Shown here piece by piece: positions 11,693-22,126 of a stretch of 64,000 bases of DNA. The notes under the pieces were generated by a model. It saw only the letters and a list, made by a program, of their open reading frames with translations. It had not been told where the DNA came from and did not search any database. Position 1 is the stretch's first letter. Each line of letters opens with the position of its first letter. Source of the stretch: Flammulina velutipes. Lineage: Eukaryota > Basidiomycota > Agaricomycetes > Agaricales > Physalacriaceae. The translations under genes were made by a program, and so were the position numbers. The stretch covers positions 2,852,001 through 2,916,000 of the forward strand of contig CM022373.1 in assembly GCA_011800155.1 (NCBI GenBank), in the 5' to 3' direction.

Positions 11693-12414
11693 CTACGGAG
11701 ATGATGCAGACTCGGACGGGTTAACCACTTCGACAATAAAAATGGTCGGTTTGCGAAACTGGTGCATAATGTGAGGTAAAGGGGAGCCCAATTTCAATGG
11801 AACCGTAAGCGGTGGGACACCCGCAGCTAGAATTCTAGCGTATCGCGTCATGAGAGTCCGGAAATGTGTGTGGCGCGCCAGATCTGATTGGAAATATGAG
11901 CACGTCAAACATCCTGGGCAATAATGGATGACCTACTGTTGTTTCCGGGACAGAGGTTCTTCACGGGCTCTCGCAGACGGTGCATCCACAGATGCAGCAG
12001 TCCCTGGTTATACTCACAGGTTTGCCATCCAAGTGCATGGTCCACAAGCTCCCGATATTCCCATAACACACAGAGACCCGATAAACGGCGCATATCAGAC
12101 ATGGTCTCGACACCCATGTGCCCAAGAATCGGTCGAAGGAAGGCGCCGTGCATGCGGTCCAGTACGGCGTCAAGGGAATCTGTCTCGTCCAGCGAAGCGG
12201 AGCGGCCTAAGGATGTAGGAGGTGGCACGAGAGGACGCAAGTGACAATAGATAACACTATGGTTGCAATAGAACAAAGTTAGCGAAAAGAAGAGGTACTT
12301 AGATGAATAGACGTACAAGGCAGAAGCGATGAATATCTGCGGAGGGTTTTCCTGAGAGAATTGCAGTAAATTAAAATCATAGCATGGAGGTAGGACGACG
12401 GGACGCTCAGACAT
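11693..12414 (-). pseudogene. Uncharacterised KDZ cargo gene with a frame break
   Basis: Start is at 12414 (MSERPVVLPPCYDFNLLQF). An intron at 12257-12316 is followed by a conserved-looking exon with SLDETDSLDAVLDRMHGAF, DMRRLSGLCVLWEYRELVDH and LHLWMHRLREPVKNLCPG. At about 11905-11925 the frame ends, and a second frame resumes with CPGCLTCSYFQSD, continuing to KPTIFIVEVVN and a stop at 11693. Sequence near CCCGGA and CCCAGGA suggests that about 31 extra bases separate the two halves. I cannot find an intron that joins them correctly, so I call it frameshifted, but an unusual intron is possible. The paired cysteines (CPGC..C) hint at a metal-binding site. No function is recognised. Confidence 0.5.
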
Positions 12415-12714
12415 GATGATGATGGAAGGGATTGAGAGAGACAGAACAATTTCGAACAAAGTTATGAAGTTGTTGTATCGCCCATTGCCGAACATTACAT
12501 CGCGTTCAGATTTGTCTAGCGAAAATATAATAATATGGGTTTCTTGCCACCTGTGAGGCCGCAAATAACTTGAAATGTTGGCGTAGAGTTAAGTGAATGA
12601 GATCTTATCGACAGGTGAGCAGACTGAGGCAAGTAGAGCCAATGCTAAGTCGATAGAATTATAATTATCTAGCGCAAACCATCAATGGAGAGAGTGATCT
12701 GTGATCATGATTGA

Positions 12715-13436
12715 ACTTCGAATGTGATCACTCTTAGATTCTTACCGTCATCACGCTCTCTTCTCCACAAACATAATGACCTACCGCACAGACAAGGAGT
12801 GCTGTCAGGCAATTTTGACGTCGAAGAGAGCATACTGGGCCAGGTGAGCACAATGTAATGAATTGTGCGTGTGCTGTAAATGGCTACAGACAGCGTGTTC
12901 GGTTGTCGCAGGAGGCGAAGCAACGCTATAGAAAGAAGCGCCCGGACGGTTGGATAGACGGGAGGCGCAAAGGAGCTCTAGCGCGCGTATCTGTTGCAGA
13001 GATCGATGCGTGAGTAGCATGGTCGTTTTATCTTTAATGATACTAATGTATACACAGGTTGACAACACTGCCGGAGCTTCGCACTGCACTCTTGGGTATC
13101 CGCGAGATACAAGAGAAAACCCTCAGACATACTCATGGGTCGCTGAGGGAATGGTGTTGCGAGCTCGTCAAATCCATCCTGGAAGTCGATGGCGCCGCCG
13201 GCGCTGATCTGATTCAACGTGAACGTACACTCTTTGAGCCATGGTTCGCGGAGATCACGGCGCAATTGGTTCCCTTCACCGATGACGGCGAGCTGTATCA
13301 CCTAGCTGTCAAGATGGGTGCACACACTCGGGACGGAGTGAGCTGTCTGCAAGACGTGGAGGAGAAGTTCGTATCTGGTGACCTCCTGGCTTCATATGTC
13401 GAACACACACTATACTCTGACTTATATACGTCTTGA
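12715..13436 (+). CDS. Small hypothetical protein on the opposite strand (KDZ cargo)
   Basis: Three exons are inferred: one ending at 12843, then 12912-13009 and 13058-13436. The introns are 12844-12911 (GTGAGC..CAG) and 13010-13057 (GTGAGT..CAG, branch TACTAATG). The exons join as ILGQ-EAKQRYRKKRPDGWID and then AEIDA-LTTLPELRTALLGI. The C-terminal exon is helical with acidic and hydrophobic residues. The 5' end is uncertain: the frame is open back to about 12715 without an ATG, so a further upstream exon is likely. It converges on the viroplasmin-domain gene ending at 13462. No family is recognised. Confidence 0.45.
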
Positions 13437-13461
13437 AATTCATGCAGCATTATTTCCTACT

Positions 13462-14389
13462 TTACGGAGTGACACAGACAGCCGTGCCAACCTTGTTCTT
13501 GGCCACAGCGGCAAAGTACTCGTTGCGCGCCAGGGTAAAAGTTGTATATGTCTCATGGGCTTGGTGCGGAATGCCCAACGTCTGAAGCTGCGCATCGAGA
13601 CTACAAAATAATTTTAGAGGGACGACGGTACATATGAGCTTGGACTTACCTGGTAGCATATACACCTGGCTTGAGGCCAACATAAACTATGTACCACCGT
13701 ACTTCCGTCACCCCTTCCGAGATTGGATTTGCGTCAGTATGATCCCAGACGCGTGGTGCAATCCACTCGATGCGGTACTGGTTGGCATTATTGTCATCGG
13801 TGGTAGATCTGGTCAGGCCCTGAGCGACAGCATACGCATACGCAGCTCGGGCAGCCTGACGGGAAGTATAGCCGCGATAAATGTTTGCGCTAACACCGGA
13901 GACCTGGTCCTCGCATTCATTCCTAGGGAGATAGGCAGTTTAGGAACGTGTTATAATTGTCGGGCTGGCGACATACCAAGAGAAATAGACACCGGGCACA
14001 GTGCCGACAAAGACAACGTACGCCCGTGCTGGCTTACGAGTGCGTCCGCGACGAACAACCGCACACGAAGGGGATTGCGGTGAATTCAAATGTACGGCCT
14101 CGAACCTGATTTAAAAAATTAGTGGCGTCAATACATGTGGGTTGCATGCCTACCAATGAGCAGTCAAGCCGTCGCGTGTCTCGTAGAGCGTCTGATCTGC
14201 GGTGTCACGGACAGATAGCGTCTCTAGTGCATCCGTGAGCGCATCAAAATCAGAGTTCTGACCAGAGGTGGTTGCCTGCAGCTTAGTGGGTGGCGTAGTC
14301 TGACCGGGGAGATCTAGCTGGACAATGACTGGGTCATCATCATCCGACGACTCGTTGGAAATACGGATAGTGCGTCGTTTGGGGGGCAT
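13462..14389 (-). CDS. Tandem viroplasmin-like (RNase H1 N-terminal type) domain protein
   Basis: Exons 14389-14154, 14105-13977, 13922-13650 and 13600-13462 join in phase to about 258 residues. After a basic/acidic N-terminus (MPPKRRTIRISNESSDDDD) there are two copies of a small domain. The first reads AYVVFVGTVPGVYFSW followed by GVSANIYRGYTSRQAARAAY; the second starts RWYIVYVGLKPGVYAT and continues LDAQLQTLGI. The pattern YVV-VG--PG-Y--W then a short K/R-G-aromatic strand matches the Cauli_VI / RNase H1 N-terminal fold, which binds RNA or RNA-DNA hybrids. No catalytic RNase H domain is present. It sits next to a second viroplasmin-like gene within the KDZ element; the link to transposition is inference. 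Confidence 0.65.
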
Positions 14390-14469
14390 TTATGGATCAA
14401 AAGGTTTTCATAAATTGTTCTCCCCTTAAATATTTGGGAGGGATAGCAGGTGATAATCTACTGAGGTCC

Positions 14470-15197
14470 TTAGCCCGATTTGCATGGGTGATCGCGATAC
14501 AAGGCTGCAGCGAAGCCCAAGAGACTGGCCAAAATGAGCGCTACAACATGACCCCAGTGTGCTGCGAGGATAAGTTGCCTGAAAACGAGTCAGCCTGCAG
14601 GCAGGACTCAAAAGTGAGGAAAAGAACTGACGGACGAGACTGGCGAGGCTTAGCAATGGCCACGAGGCCCTCATGGCGCAGCTTGTTGAAAGTCCTCAAC
14701 GCGTCGCCTTGTTTGGTATAACGTTTGTTGGATGGGTTACTGATGCCGTTGACCATCTCCAGCGCCATGTTGCTGTGAGATGGGCGTGTTAGACATTTGA
14801 AAAAAGGAGTAGAGAGAGGGAAACCCACGCAGTGAGAAAAACACCCACCATCCGCCCACGCGTGACTGCGTAGTAGCCGTTCGTATCACTGGTGAGGACA
14901 CGGATGGGGAGGATATCATGGTTGGGGACGTAGGCATATGCACAGCCGGTGCACCACAGATGCGACACGTCGACATAGGTGTCGTCAGCTATGCCAGGCT
15001 CAACGGCCCAAGGAGACACTTCAGCTTGAGGCGCTTCCGGGGCGACGTCAACAACTGAAGGATGGTGTTAGCGTACTGGTGTTAAGTAAAATAATAAATA
15101 TACCAGTGATTTTCTCACTGACGGGGGCATCAGACGCGACAGTGACAGCGACAGCGTCTGACGCGAGGACGGGTTTTTCAATATTGTTTTCAGCCAT
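14470..15197 (-). CDS. Viroplasmin-like domain protein with C-terminal membrane segment
   Basis: Exons 15197-15104, 15054-14829, 14772-14632 and 14578-14470 give about 189 residues. The N-terminus is Ala/Val/Asp-rich. A Cys/His-containing stretch (DVSHLWCTGCAYAYVPNHD) precedes the Cauli_VI-like core: GYYAVTRGRMVGVFL, then NGISNPSNKRYTKQGDALRT. The last exon encodes HVVALILASLLGFAAALYRD and ends CKSG, a single hydrophobic helix near the C-terminus, which suggests tail anchoring in a membrane. It is divergent from the acidic gene at 15372, with 174 bp between start codons. Start and intron choices rest on phase agreement. The membrane tail is unusual for this domain. Confidence 0.6.
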
Positions 15198-17969
15198 GAG
15201 GGGAGGAGACAAGGTCCACGTATCGTGCCAGATTTGGACTTGTAGAAATTGGAATTTCCCAAGGCGGATGAGCGGCCACTCGCCACATCGCGTGGTATTG
15301 GGAATTGCATTTGCGTAACCAGAACCCTGTTTTGGTCCTGTCTTCGCATCCCTCTACGCCAGCTCTTCATCATGACGCGCACCGAAAGTCCACTCGTCGA
15401 ACAGAGAAAGAACACTAGCCAGAAAGGAAAGGAGAACGCCACGCCCAAAGGTCGAAAGAAGAAAACAGGCTTATCGAAGGAGGAACACTTGAAGACGAAT
15501 AGCAAAGGGTGGATGGACGGTCTGCGAGAGAAAGCAATTCGACCTCTCGTAAGCGAATACGCAGATGCACGGCTCGCGGGGGGGAAAGCAGAGAAGCTCA
15601 AGATGCGAGAGATTCTCAACAAGTATCATTTCTGGTTCCCATACCCGCTGAAGGACCACGAAGACCCTCCCGAGCTGAAGCCTTACGAGCCGCACTACGT
15701 CGCACCAGAGGGAAGTCCGGAATTTGAGGCTGCTAAGGGGGTGCACTTGAAAATATATAATAAGGTATGTTATCTTCGGCGCTGGGGAATAAACTAACCT
15801 TCCAACTTCAACAGCGCGTTCAGGCTTGGATTATGTGTCGTATCAAGACAGCAAGCCACCCGCAAGCGAAGGCGTCGAAGAAGTTGCAGGATGACCCTTT
15901 CAATGTTCTAATGGTGCGCCTGGCAAATATGTCAAAGCCTCCGCGCGCGCGTTCCGGAGCACAGCAGTGGCAAAAAGCCAACTGGATCACAGGAGCCATG
16001 GTCGAGGCCGTTGTGCTGAAGGAGTGGGAGGATGCGACCGGGATTGTCGTACCGCCGGGCGCGTTTGATGATGACTGGGATATGACCACCGTCCCTCCAG
16101 GTGGCGCAGACGACGAGGCGGAGGACGAGAGGGACAAGACGGCAGGACCATCTGCGCCTGCGCTGACTGATGACGACGCGAGCGAGAAAGTTTCTTATCC
16201 GACTATCAACTTTATTGCAGGTGTCGTTGGGCGTATGTTCAAGGCGCTGCCCCAGGAGGAACAGGTTCGATGGAAAGCAGACGCACAAGAAGAGGCACGT
16301 GTAGAGAAGGAGGTGTATAAGGCGCGGCTGACAGAACCTTTGTCAGGCGATGCTACATCTCGAGCTATGTATGTCAGAATTGCCTCCCATTTTGTGCAAC
16401 GAAGTTGACTTTGCGCGTAGGTGCGTCCGGAACGCGCCGGAATTTGTCAGCAAGTTGAACCGCGGGATTGAGATGGCTAGTTCACTGAGATTGACAACCT
16501 TGGCTGCAGGTCCTATGGCGCGTAAGAAAGGAGAAGTAGGATTCTTTATGTGAGTACTGACCTTGTATGTGAAAAGGACTATTTGCTAAGACTTGCCGGG
16601 CTTAGGGTCACAACCTCTACCAACCGCGCCCCAGTGCCGATGTCGTTTCAGGATTGGTATGGCGAAGAGAAGACCAAGGCATTGATGGACACCTATAAGG
16701 AATGGGTGGAATCATGTTTGACAGCCAGCGAAGTGGACAAGGTGTTGGGAAGAACATCGGGGGATGCCTCAGTGGGGGGAGCGTACTCCGGAACGCTAGG
16801 CAAAGGCTTCACTACAGACGACACCCAGGATGGACAATCACATAATCCTGTGCCAAGCAGGTTCGTAGTCGACGCTGCACACAAGGAGAAACCTGCGGAG
16901 GAGCGTTTGCGTGCGAAGGAAAAATTGAACAAGGGCAAGGCAAGAGATGAATCCGCTCGCGAACGCCGTTCCGTTCGTCAAAAGGCGGGACAGGAGCCGG
17001 AGATGGAGGATTTCACGTCGAGCGACGACGAGAACGATGGCCTTGATGAATGGAGTGGTCGGTCGTCTTCAGAGGATTCCTTGTTGGGCGGCGAACACTC
17101 GAGCGAGACCGATCCGGATGTTCCGGTCGATGGTGCTGAAACGAGTTTGCAGCGCTTGAAGCGCAAGAGGAAAGAACTAAAGGGGAAGAGGAGGGAAAAG
17201 AGGGATGCGCGTCGGGAGGCGAGGGCGACTCGGAGGTCGTCCAGGATGATCGTCGACAAGCCGCAGGACGATGACGACGACCCCGCACCACTGCAAGACG
17301 ACGACTTCGATGAACACCGGATGGACCTGGATCCGGATGTTGCACCTGGACCAGTAGCGCTCGGCGGAGAGTTGGGGCGTTCAGGGATGGAAGCACTACC
17401 AGCCTCAAGCCCTCCTCCAGATGATATCGAATACGACGTGATGTCGCTTCTAGCAGAACTGGACGTGGCGGCTCGCGAGCTAATCATCAAGGCAACTCCC
17501 GACACGTGTCTGGGTCTGGAGAGTGATACATTGCGGATAGCGAGGGGCCTGGGCAGTCTATTCGGTATGCTGGATTGCGACGGAAACGGGTTGGAATTCA
17601 TGTTGCTTCCCTTTAATGAATTTTTGCAGGCGGAAGGTGGAGAGGAACTCAAGGGTGCGATGGAGGCGCTCATAGCAATTGAGAAGAGTCTGTTAGGAGG
17701 TTACATGGGCGACACACGAGGGAGGAAGAAGGCGGTCATACTAGTTGCGATGACACCGCCCATCGTGACAGGTTGGATTCAAAACGGTCGCTGTCGCGTA
17801 GGGAAGACAGGCACCCCGATGGCGCAGATGGTGATCAAGCCGGGAGATATACCGAAATTCTTGAAGGCATGGAGTGGGTGGTGGGCAGCTCTACAGCCAG
17901 AGTGGCGCGTCAGACGTGAGAACGGAGGATGGGAACGAGACACGTACGGTGAGGACTGGCATACAATGA

Positions 17970-19758
17970 CATCAGGAAACAGCCCTGGATGTTAAGTTGA
18001 CTAAAGACAAGTGTCAAAATGTCTTAAACTTATTACAACTAAGTTTACTTAGGACAGACAGGTTAACTCATAGTAACTTGGTACAGAAGACTTTGTATCA
18101 TTAACTCTAGTTGCTAAAAGACGACTTGAGCTATCCAAACATAACTCTAAAGCAATGCATCTTATACCTATAGTTGAAACTAACACAAGTTACTACAAGT
18201 TATACTCTAGAAATCAATTACCTTCGTCTGACTTGGGTCAAATAAGGCTAACTCAGGGAACTTGTTTATGTCCTTAAACTAGCTGTATATACTCAAGAAG
18301 CTCTCTAGAGCATGAACTAATCAACAGAAGTATGTAAAAGAGTGATAATATGTATAATGCACTCAGAGCAATACTTGTAAGGCCTTGGCCGCATTTTTGA
18401 CTCTATAGCCCTCATCCAAGTCATGATTAGTTGAATAATAATGTATATCTTATCACATAAGGTGCCCCCAAGTGATAGTAGACCAATGAGGTAGCTCGAC
18501 GATGTGTGGCGCAATTTCCGGACATTTTTGCTTAATGCAAGAGCACTGGTGATCTGAGAACCTATCTGGGTATCATATACAATGCCCCAAAGGTTTATGA
18601 ACGACTTCCAAGTAGTTTTAGATCCTCAGAATGCAAGAGAAAAGTGGTGCTCCCTTTTTGGTGATAGTCTCATGTATATATCCATGTATTTGAGGTCTTG
18701 AACACATTCCAGCATTGGAATCAGATTTGGAATGATATTTTATTGTACACATCCTTCCATAAAAGGTTCCCCCAGGTTACAGCAATCAAAGAGAATGCCT
18801 TGACGAAGTGTGGCGCAATTTTGCGATAAAATGATGATTCTGCTGACCTGGGGACCTAACTGGGTATTAGGTGCAATGCCCTAGAGGTATATAAGTGACC
18901 TCCAAGTGGTTTTGGAGCCCTAGACTATGAGAGCAAAGTGCTGCTCCCTTTATGGTGCTTTTTCAACAATGTTCTCTCTGTCTCTCACTCAATTCTTCAC
19001 TCTTTTACATGATTCTTGTCTATTCAATGTGCATTTTACACACTCTTTACAGTATCCAAAGGCTTATTCAAGGACCTAATGTGCACACACTGCTTGATTC
19101 TTTATTTTTGACCAAGTCCGGAACCCTAACCTCAAAGTCATGTGACCTCATGTTGGTATTTAAATCAAACATTCCCTGAATCTCTCTTGACCTTGTACCA
19201 CCACCATCTCCTCTGCCTCTCCTCCTCATCTCTACTCTTGCATGTTCCTGTCTTCAAGTCACCTGTTGTATGTTCTCTTGCTTGTCTCTTGAGTCTTTAT
19301 TAATGTCTTTTATTCAGATCTTTCCTTGCTATTGTCTGATGCTTTGCTACTGGTTGTGAGTTGTTTCTACTCTTTATTCTTGACTTTTACTAACTACTAC
19401 TAGGATATGTATCTATACTAGCTAGCTCTTGTAGTACTGTATATTATTGTATTTTAAATGAAAATCTTTGATTTAACTCTTTGTCTTTGCTGGTTTCTTA
19501 AGATTCTTGAATAAATACTTGAACCTAAGGCTATTTTATGATGTATTGAGGTTAACCTTCAGTCTGTACAGGTCTACCTATGTCAACTCATGTCTAACTT
19601 AAGTAACTTAGACTAACTTCTGGCTAACTTAATATTGTCTACAATCATAACCATAGCCCTTGGCAACTTCATTAACTTGAGCAACTATTGTCTTTCGTAG
19701 CTCTAAGGTAACCTATAACGACTATATACAACTTAGTCTTCAAGGGTGTTTCCTGATG
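17970..19758. mobile_element. Non-autonomous TIR element 2 (1789 bp) in the KDZ cargo gene
   Basis: The left end CATCAGGAAACAGCCCTGG and the right end, reversed, CATCAGGAAACACCCTTGA form inverted repeats, each followed by AAGTTG-type sequence. GA flanks both sides (17968-17969, 19759-19760), and excision with one GA restores the host frame as H-T-M-I-I-P-G. It shares end motif, 2-bp duplication, AACTTAAG/CAAGTT composition and an internal block (CATGTGACCTCATGTTGG, about 19140) with element 1, so the two are one family. Two diverged direct repeats lie inside (about 18450-18664 and 18760-18957). No ORF of its own. Confidence 0.72.
18450..18957 (+). repeat. Diverged ~200-bp direct repeats in TIR element 2
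   Basis: The segment around 18500-18664 (GTGTGGCGCAATTT, then CTGGGTATCATATACAATGC, then CTCCCTTTTTGGTG) recurs at about 18808-18957 with substitutions (GTGTGGCGCAATTT, CTGGGTATTAGGTGCAATGC, CTCCCTTTATGGTG). The spacing is about 300 bp. Confidence 0.6.
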
Positions 19759-19933
19759 GATCATTCCGGGGCAGAACGGACTGCTCAGCGTCATCGCCGC
19801 TTTGTCATGGTGGGGATCCGCTGTAAAGTTGGAGGGGAAGGGGGAGACAGAGTGGTTGGACGCCGTCGCGGATGTGGAATGGATGCTGGTGGGTCTGGTG
19901 GGCAGACTGGAAGCACGGGAAAGCACGGCCTAG

Positions 19934-20845
19934 GGTAGGGAACGTAACGTAACGTAGTATGGGTTTAGGGCACGACTTATGTGGATAGGAAGTTGATGTA
20001 GTACATACTTAGAGTGGATGCAGAATGAAGGTCAAGTCCACATTGGGACACGCATGATCAGAGTCTTGGCAGGAACACTTGCAGATTGGGACTTGACGGG
20101 ACTTCCCGGGACTGACTCATAGGTTCGACACTTGTTGGACATTTTGTTCGAAGTCCGTAGTGTGGCGCGGGCGGCGTAACTTTGAATGGGAGAATGGATT
20201 GAACAGAGCAAGGTGGTCGGGGGGGCTTGGCACGAGTTAAGTGTGTTACTGCAGCGCGACATTGCTACGCTTGGGCGCGCATAGAAGAAAATGGTTGCCG
20301 AAACTTTTGGCAAGTCTTCTTAAGTTTTCTTATGTGGCGCAGATGCCGAAAGGAATGGATCCCGACGGCGCCTGGTCACGCGGGATCCAGCCGGGTAGGT
20401 AAAATGGGAGATACAATATAGATCTGTCGCAAATCGTCAGGCTCTGATCAGCGTGCGAATAGCAGCAGCGGCGCTGGTGGTAATCCTATGTGTGGCGCAC
20501 CAAAGGAATTGAAGGGATGCGAGCGCGTACATTAATCGATGCTGTATGATAACATAACTAACAATACCATCGGTTTAATGCATGCTGGAAGTGCAGTATT
20601 CGGATACGCTGCTGGTCTATCTTCAGCGCTCGGCACGTCGGCAATGTATTTTGGAAGGCATCAATCACGGACCTTTTACCAGGCGGTGGAACGGCAGCGA
20701 ACGGTGCTTTTAGTGGGCGCGAGCGGTGCTTTCAACTGAATAGCTTAACGGGGATATACCCCGTTAGGGCTTTTCCCGAAAGGGAGCAGAGTGTACCTTG
20801 TGGCAGTGCTATTGGGGTACTGCCGGAGTTTTGCCTTTGCCTGCA
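19934..20845. other. KDZ right subterminal region, no gene
   Basis: No coding frame of note. It holds three copies of the octamer TGTGGCGC (20161, 20333, 20491), and the 21-bp hairpin 20746-20766 near the terminus. Repeated short motifs near a transposon end can be transposase-binding sites; that role is inferred. Confidence 0.4.
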
Positions 20846-20891
20846 CCGGATACACCCCAGGATTTTTGGCTAAAAGTTACCACTATAGCTC
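20846..20891 (-). repeat. KDZ right terminal inverted repeat
   Basis: Reversed, it reads CTATAGTGGTAACTTTTAGC and then CAAAAATCCTGGGG, matching the left end. The second AATTTTCC copy follows at 20892-20899. Just inside, at 20746-20766, is a hairpin with an 8-bp stem, TAACGGGG/CCCCGTTA, around ATATA. Confidence 0.7.
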
Positions 20892-22042
20892 AATTTTCCC
20901 ATCTGACGAATAAGACCTTCCACCTCATCTCGTTTAGCCCTGGTAACCTTGGATGATTTAGCTTCCTTTAAACTTGGATCCTTGCTTATTTGGTTGAGTG
21001 CTCTGTCCAATTCAGATGTCTTAGATTTCCGCTTATGTTCCGATAACTTCTTAGTTAGTTTTTTCTTTTTCTTATCCTTAGTTCGTCTACTTCTGTCAGA
21101 CTCACTGCTTGACTCTGTATCTGATTCTGAACCTGAACTTGAAGAACTCTCCTCTGATGAAGAATCCTCACTTTCAGTCCTTTCTGAGTCATCGTCGGAA
21201 TCAATAAGATTGGTATCAAAACGATTCCGCGTGAATATCAATTGTGCTATAGAATCTACATCATCTTTAGAAAAGGCATGAGTCAGATCCACATCTGGGG
21301 TCCTTGCTGTTAGGGTAGCCTCAATCTTATTCTGTAACTCCTTATGTATTCCGTGCCAGAAGTAAGTAGCTTCTTCCTGTTCGGTTATCTTTTCATGATG
21401 TCTTAGCCATCCGCTAATAGTCACAAAGTCTCTCTGATATCTCTTCCAGGATTTAAGACTTGAGATGGTATGTCTTCGCCACTTTACCACGAATTTCCGA
21501 ATATGTTTGATGTTATACCGAGTTTCTTTAAGATCTGCATCGTAATAATCTAGAAGTATTCCTTTGAGTGTTCTCCAATCTCGGTGCTGGTAGCTTGACA
21601 AGGACTCTAGTAACTGTGTAACTTTATAAGAACAATAGTCCTTGAGTCTAGCACATTTGTCTGAGTCCGATACATGGTAGGTGTTGCACATCCTTTCATA
21701 TATTTCAAGAAAATCTTTAACTTTCTTGAAGTTTCCTCTAAACTTGCGAGGTGCAGTCTTGCTTCCTAGCATTGGAAGCATATCTGGTGTCCGATTTCCA
21801 TAGTGCATACTTAAATTAGATAGTACCGATGTCGAGTCACTGAGTGAACATGGTAAGTTCGTAGCGACTAAGTTTGGTGAGCCGTTAGTGGATGTTCCAT
21901 TATTTGAAGGTACACTAGGCTCTGTAGTGTCAAAATTAGATGGAGAAATAGTCCTCGGCTGAAATGCCGGATCTGCTACTTCGAACGAGCTGTCTGAAAG
22001 TATATTAGTTGGTTCCTGTGTCATATTTCCTAAAGAAGTCAT
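20892..22042 (-). pseudogene. Gypsy Gag, N-terminal segment (separated from its C-terminus by a KDZ insertion)
   Basis: The open frame starts at 22042 and encodes about 384 Gag residues before the KDZ boundary. A Ser/Thr-rich N-terminus (residues 1-95) is followed by an alpha-helical capsid-like region starting at PRKFRGNFKKVKDFLEIYE and including WRTLKGILLDYYD and FVVKWRR. Then come an acidic SDDDSERTESEDSSSEESS stretch and a Lys-rich segment. The last native codons read QMGKL; after that the frame enters the KDZ end and stops at 20870. The missing continuation lies 15.9 kb away at 5020. Capsid-like helices followed by an acidic/basic linker are usual for fungal Gypsy Gag. Such a Gag would be cytoplasmic and particle-forming, but this copy cannot make the full polyprotein. 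Confidence 0.8.
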
Positions 22043-22099
22043 GAATTCTGCTGTTTCTATCTTTCACTAAAAGGTTAGTCAATGTGTGATTTGGTATTT

Positions 22100-22126
22100 G
22101 AAATCCCTCGCGGTGGGCTCCAAATT
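22100..22126 (-). other. Primer-binding site of the Gypsy element
   Basis: Directly after the LTR end (GTGTGACA, three nucleotides later) the minus strand reads TTGGAGCCCACCGCGAGGG. Its TGG start is the complement of a tRNA 3' CCA. A near copy (GGAGCCCACCACGAGGGG) occurs at about 29105-29130, the remnant of another element. I did not identify which tRNA it matches. Confidence 0.6.

Larger units (their letters stand above)
15372..19933 (+). pseudogene. Large acidic KDZ cargo protein, interrupted by TIR element 2
   Basis: Exons 15372-15764, 15815-16368, 16421-16549 and 16606-17969 join in phase (introns 50-56 nt), then continue after the insertion at 19761-19933 with MIIPGQNGLLSVIAALSWWG and end REST-A. 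Without the element the protein is about 870 residues. Features: a basic N-terminus (QKGKENATPKGRKKKTG), a conserved block WMDGLREKAIRPLVSEYADA, a helical region with LPQEEQVRWKADAQEEARVE, a basic/acidic low-complexity middle (KRKRKELKGKRREKRDARRE, HRMDLDPD), and a C-terminal domain with MTPPIVTGWIQNGRCRVGKT. It looks nuclear and nucleic-acid-associated, but no family is recognised. As it stands the frame ends at 17995 inside the TIR element. Confidence 0.65.
5021..20891. mobile_element. 15.87-kb KDZ DNA transposon with cargo genes, inserted in gag
   Basis: Both flanks carry AATTTTCC (5013-5020 and 20892-20899), an 8-bp target duplication. Joining the flanks through one copy restores Gag codons M-G-K-L-S-I-A-D. 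The termini form an imperfect inverted repeat of about 35-45 bp: left CTGTAGTTGTGACATTTAGG, right (reversed) CTATAGTGGTAACTTTTAGC, each followed by CAAAA-TCC-GGGG. The element encodes a KDZ transposase (5284-9988) plus at least six other genes. KDZ elements are known in Agaricomycetes as large DNA transposons that carry extra genes. No TET/JBP oxygenase, a partner of some KDZ elements, is seen here. The copy is decayed: transposase stop and MITE, a frame break in one cargo gene, and a TIR insertion in another. Confidence 0.88.

Noticed and set aside
16978..17673. 231-codon minus-strand frame
   Set aside because: Antisense to the acidic cargo gene; its Ser-rich composition is the mirror of the Asp/Glu/Arg codons on the other strand.
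11400..20800. TET/JBP oxygenase expected in some KDZ elements
   Set aside because: No frame with the HxD...H dioxygenase pattern in a convincing context was found within 5021-20891.
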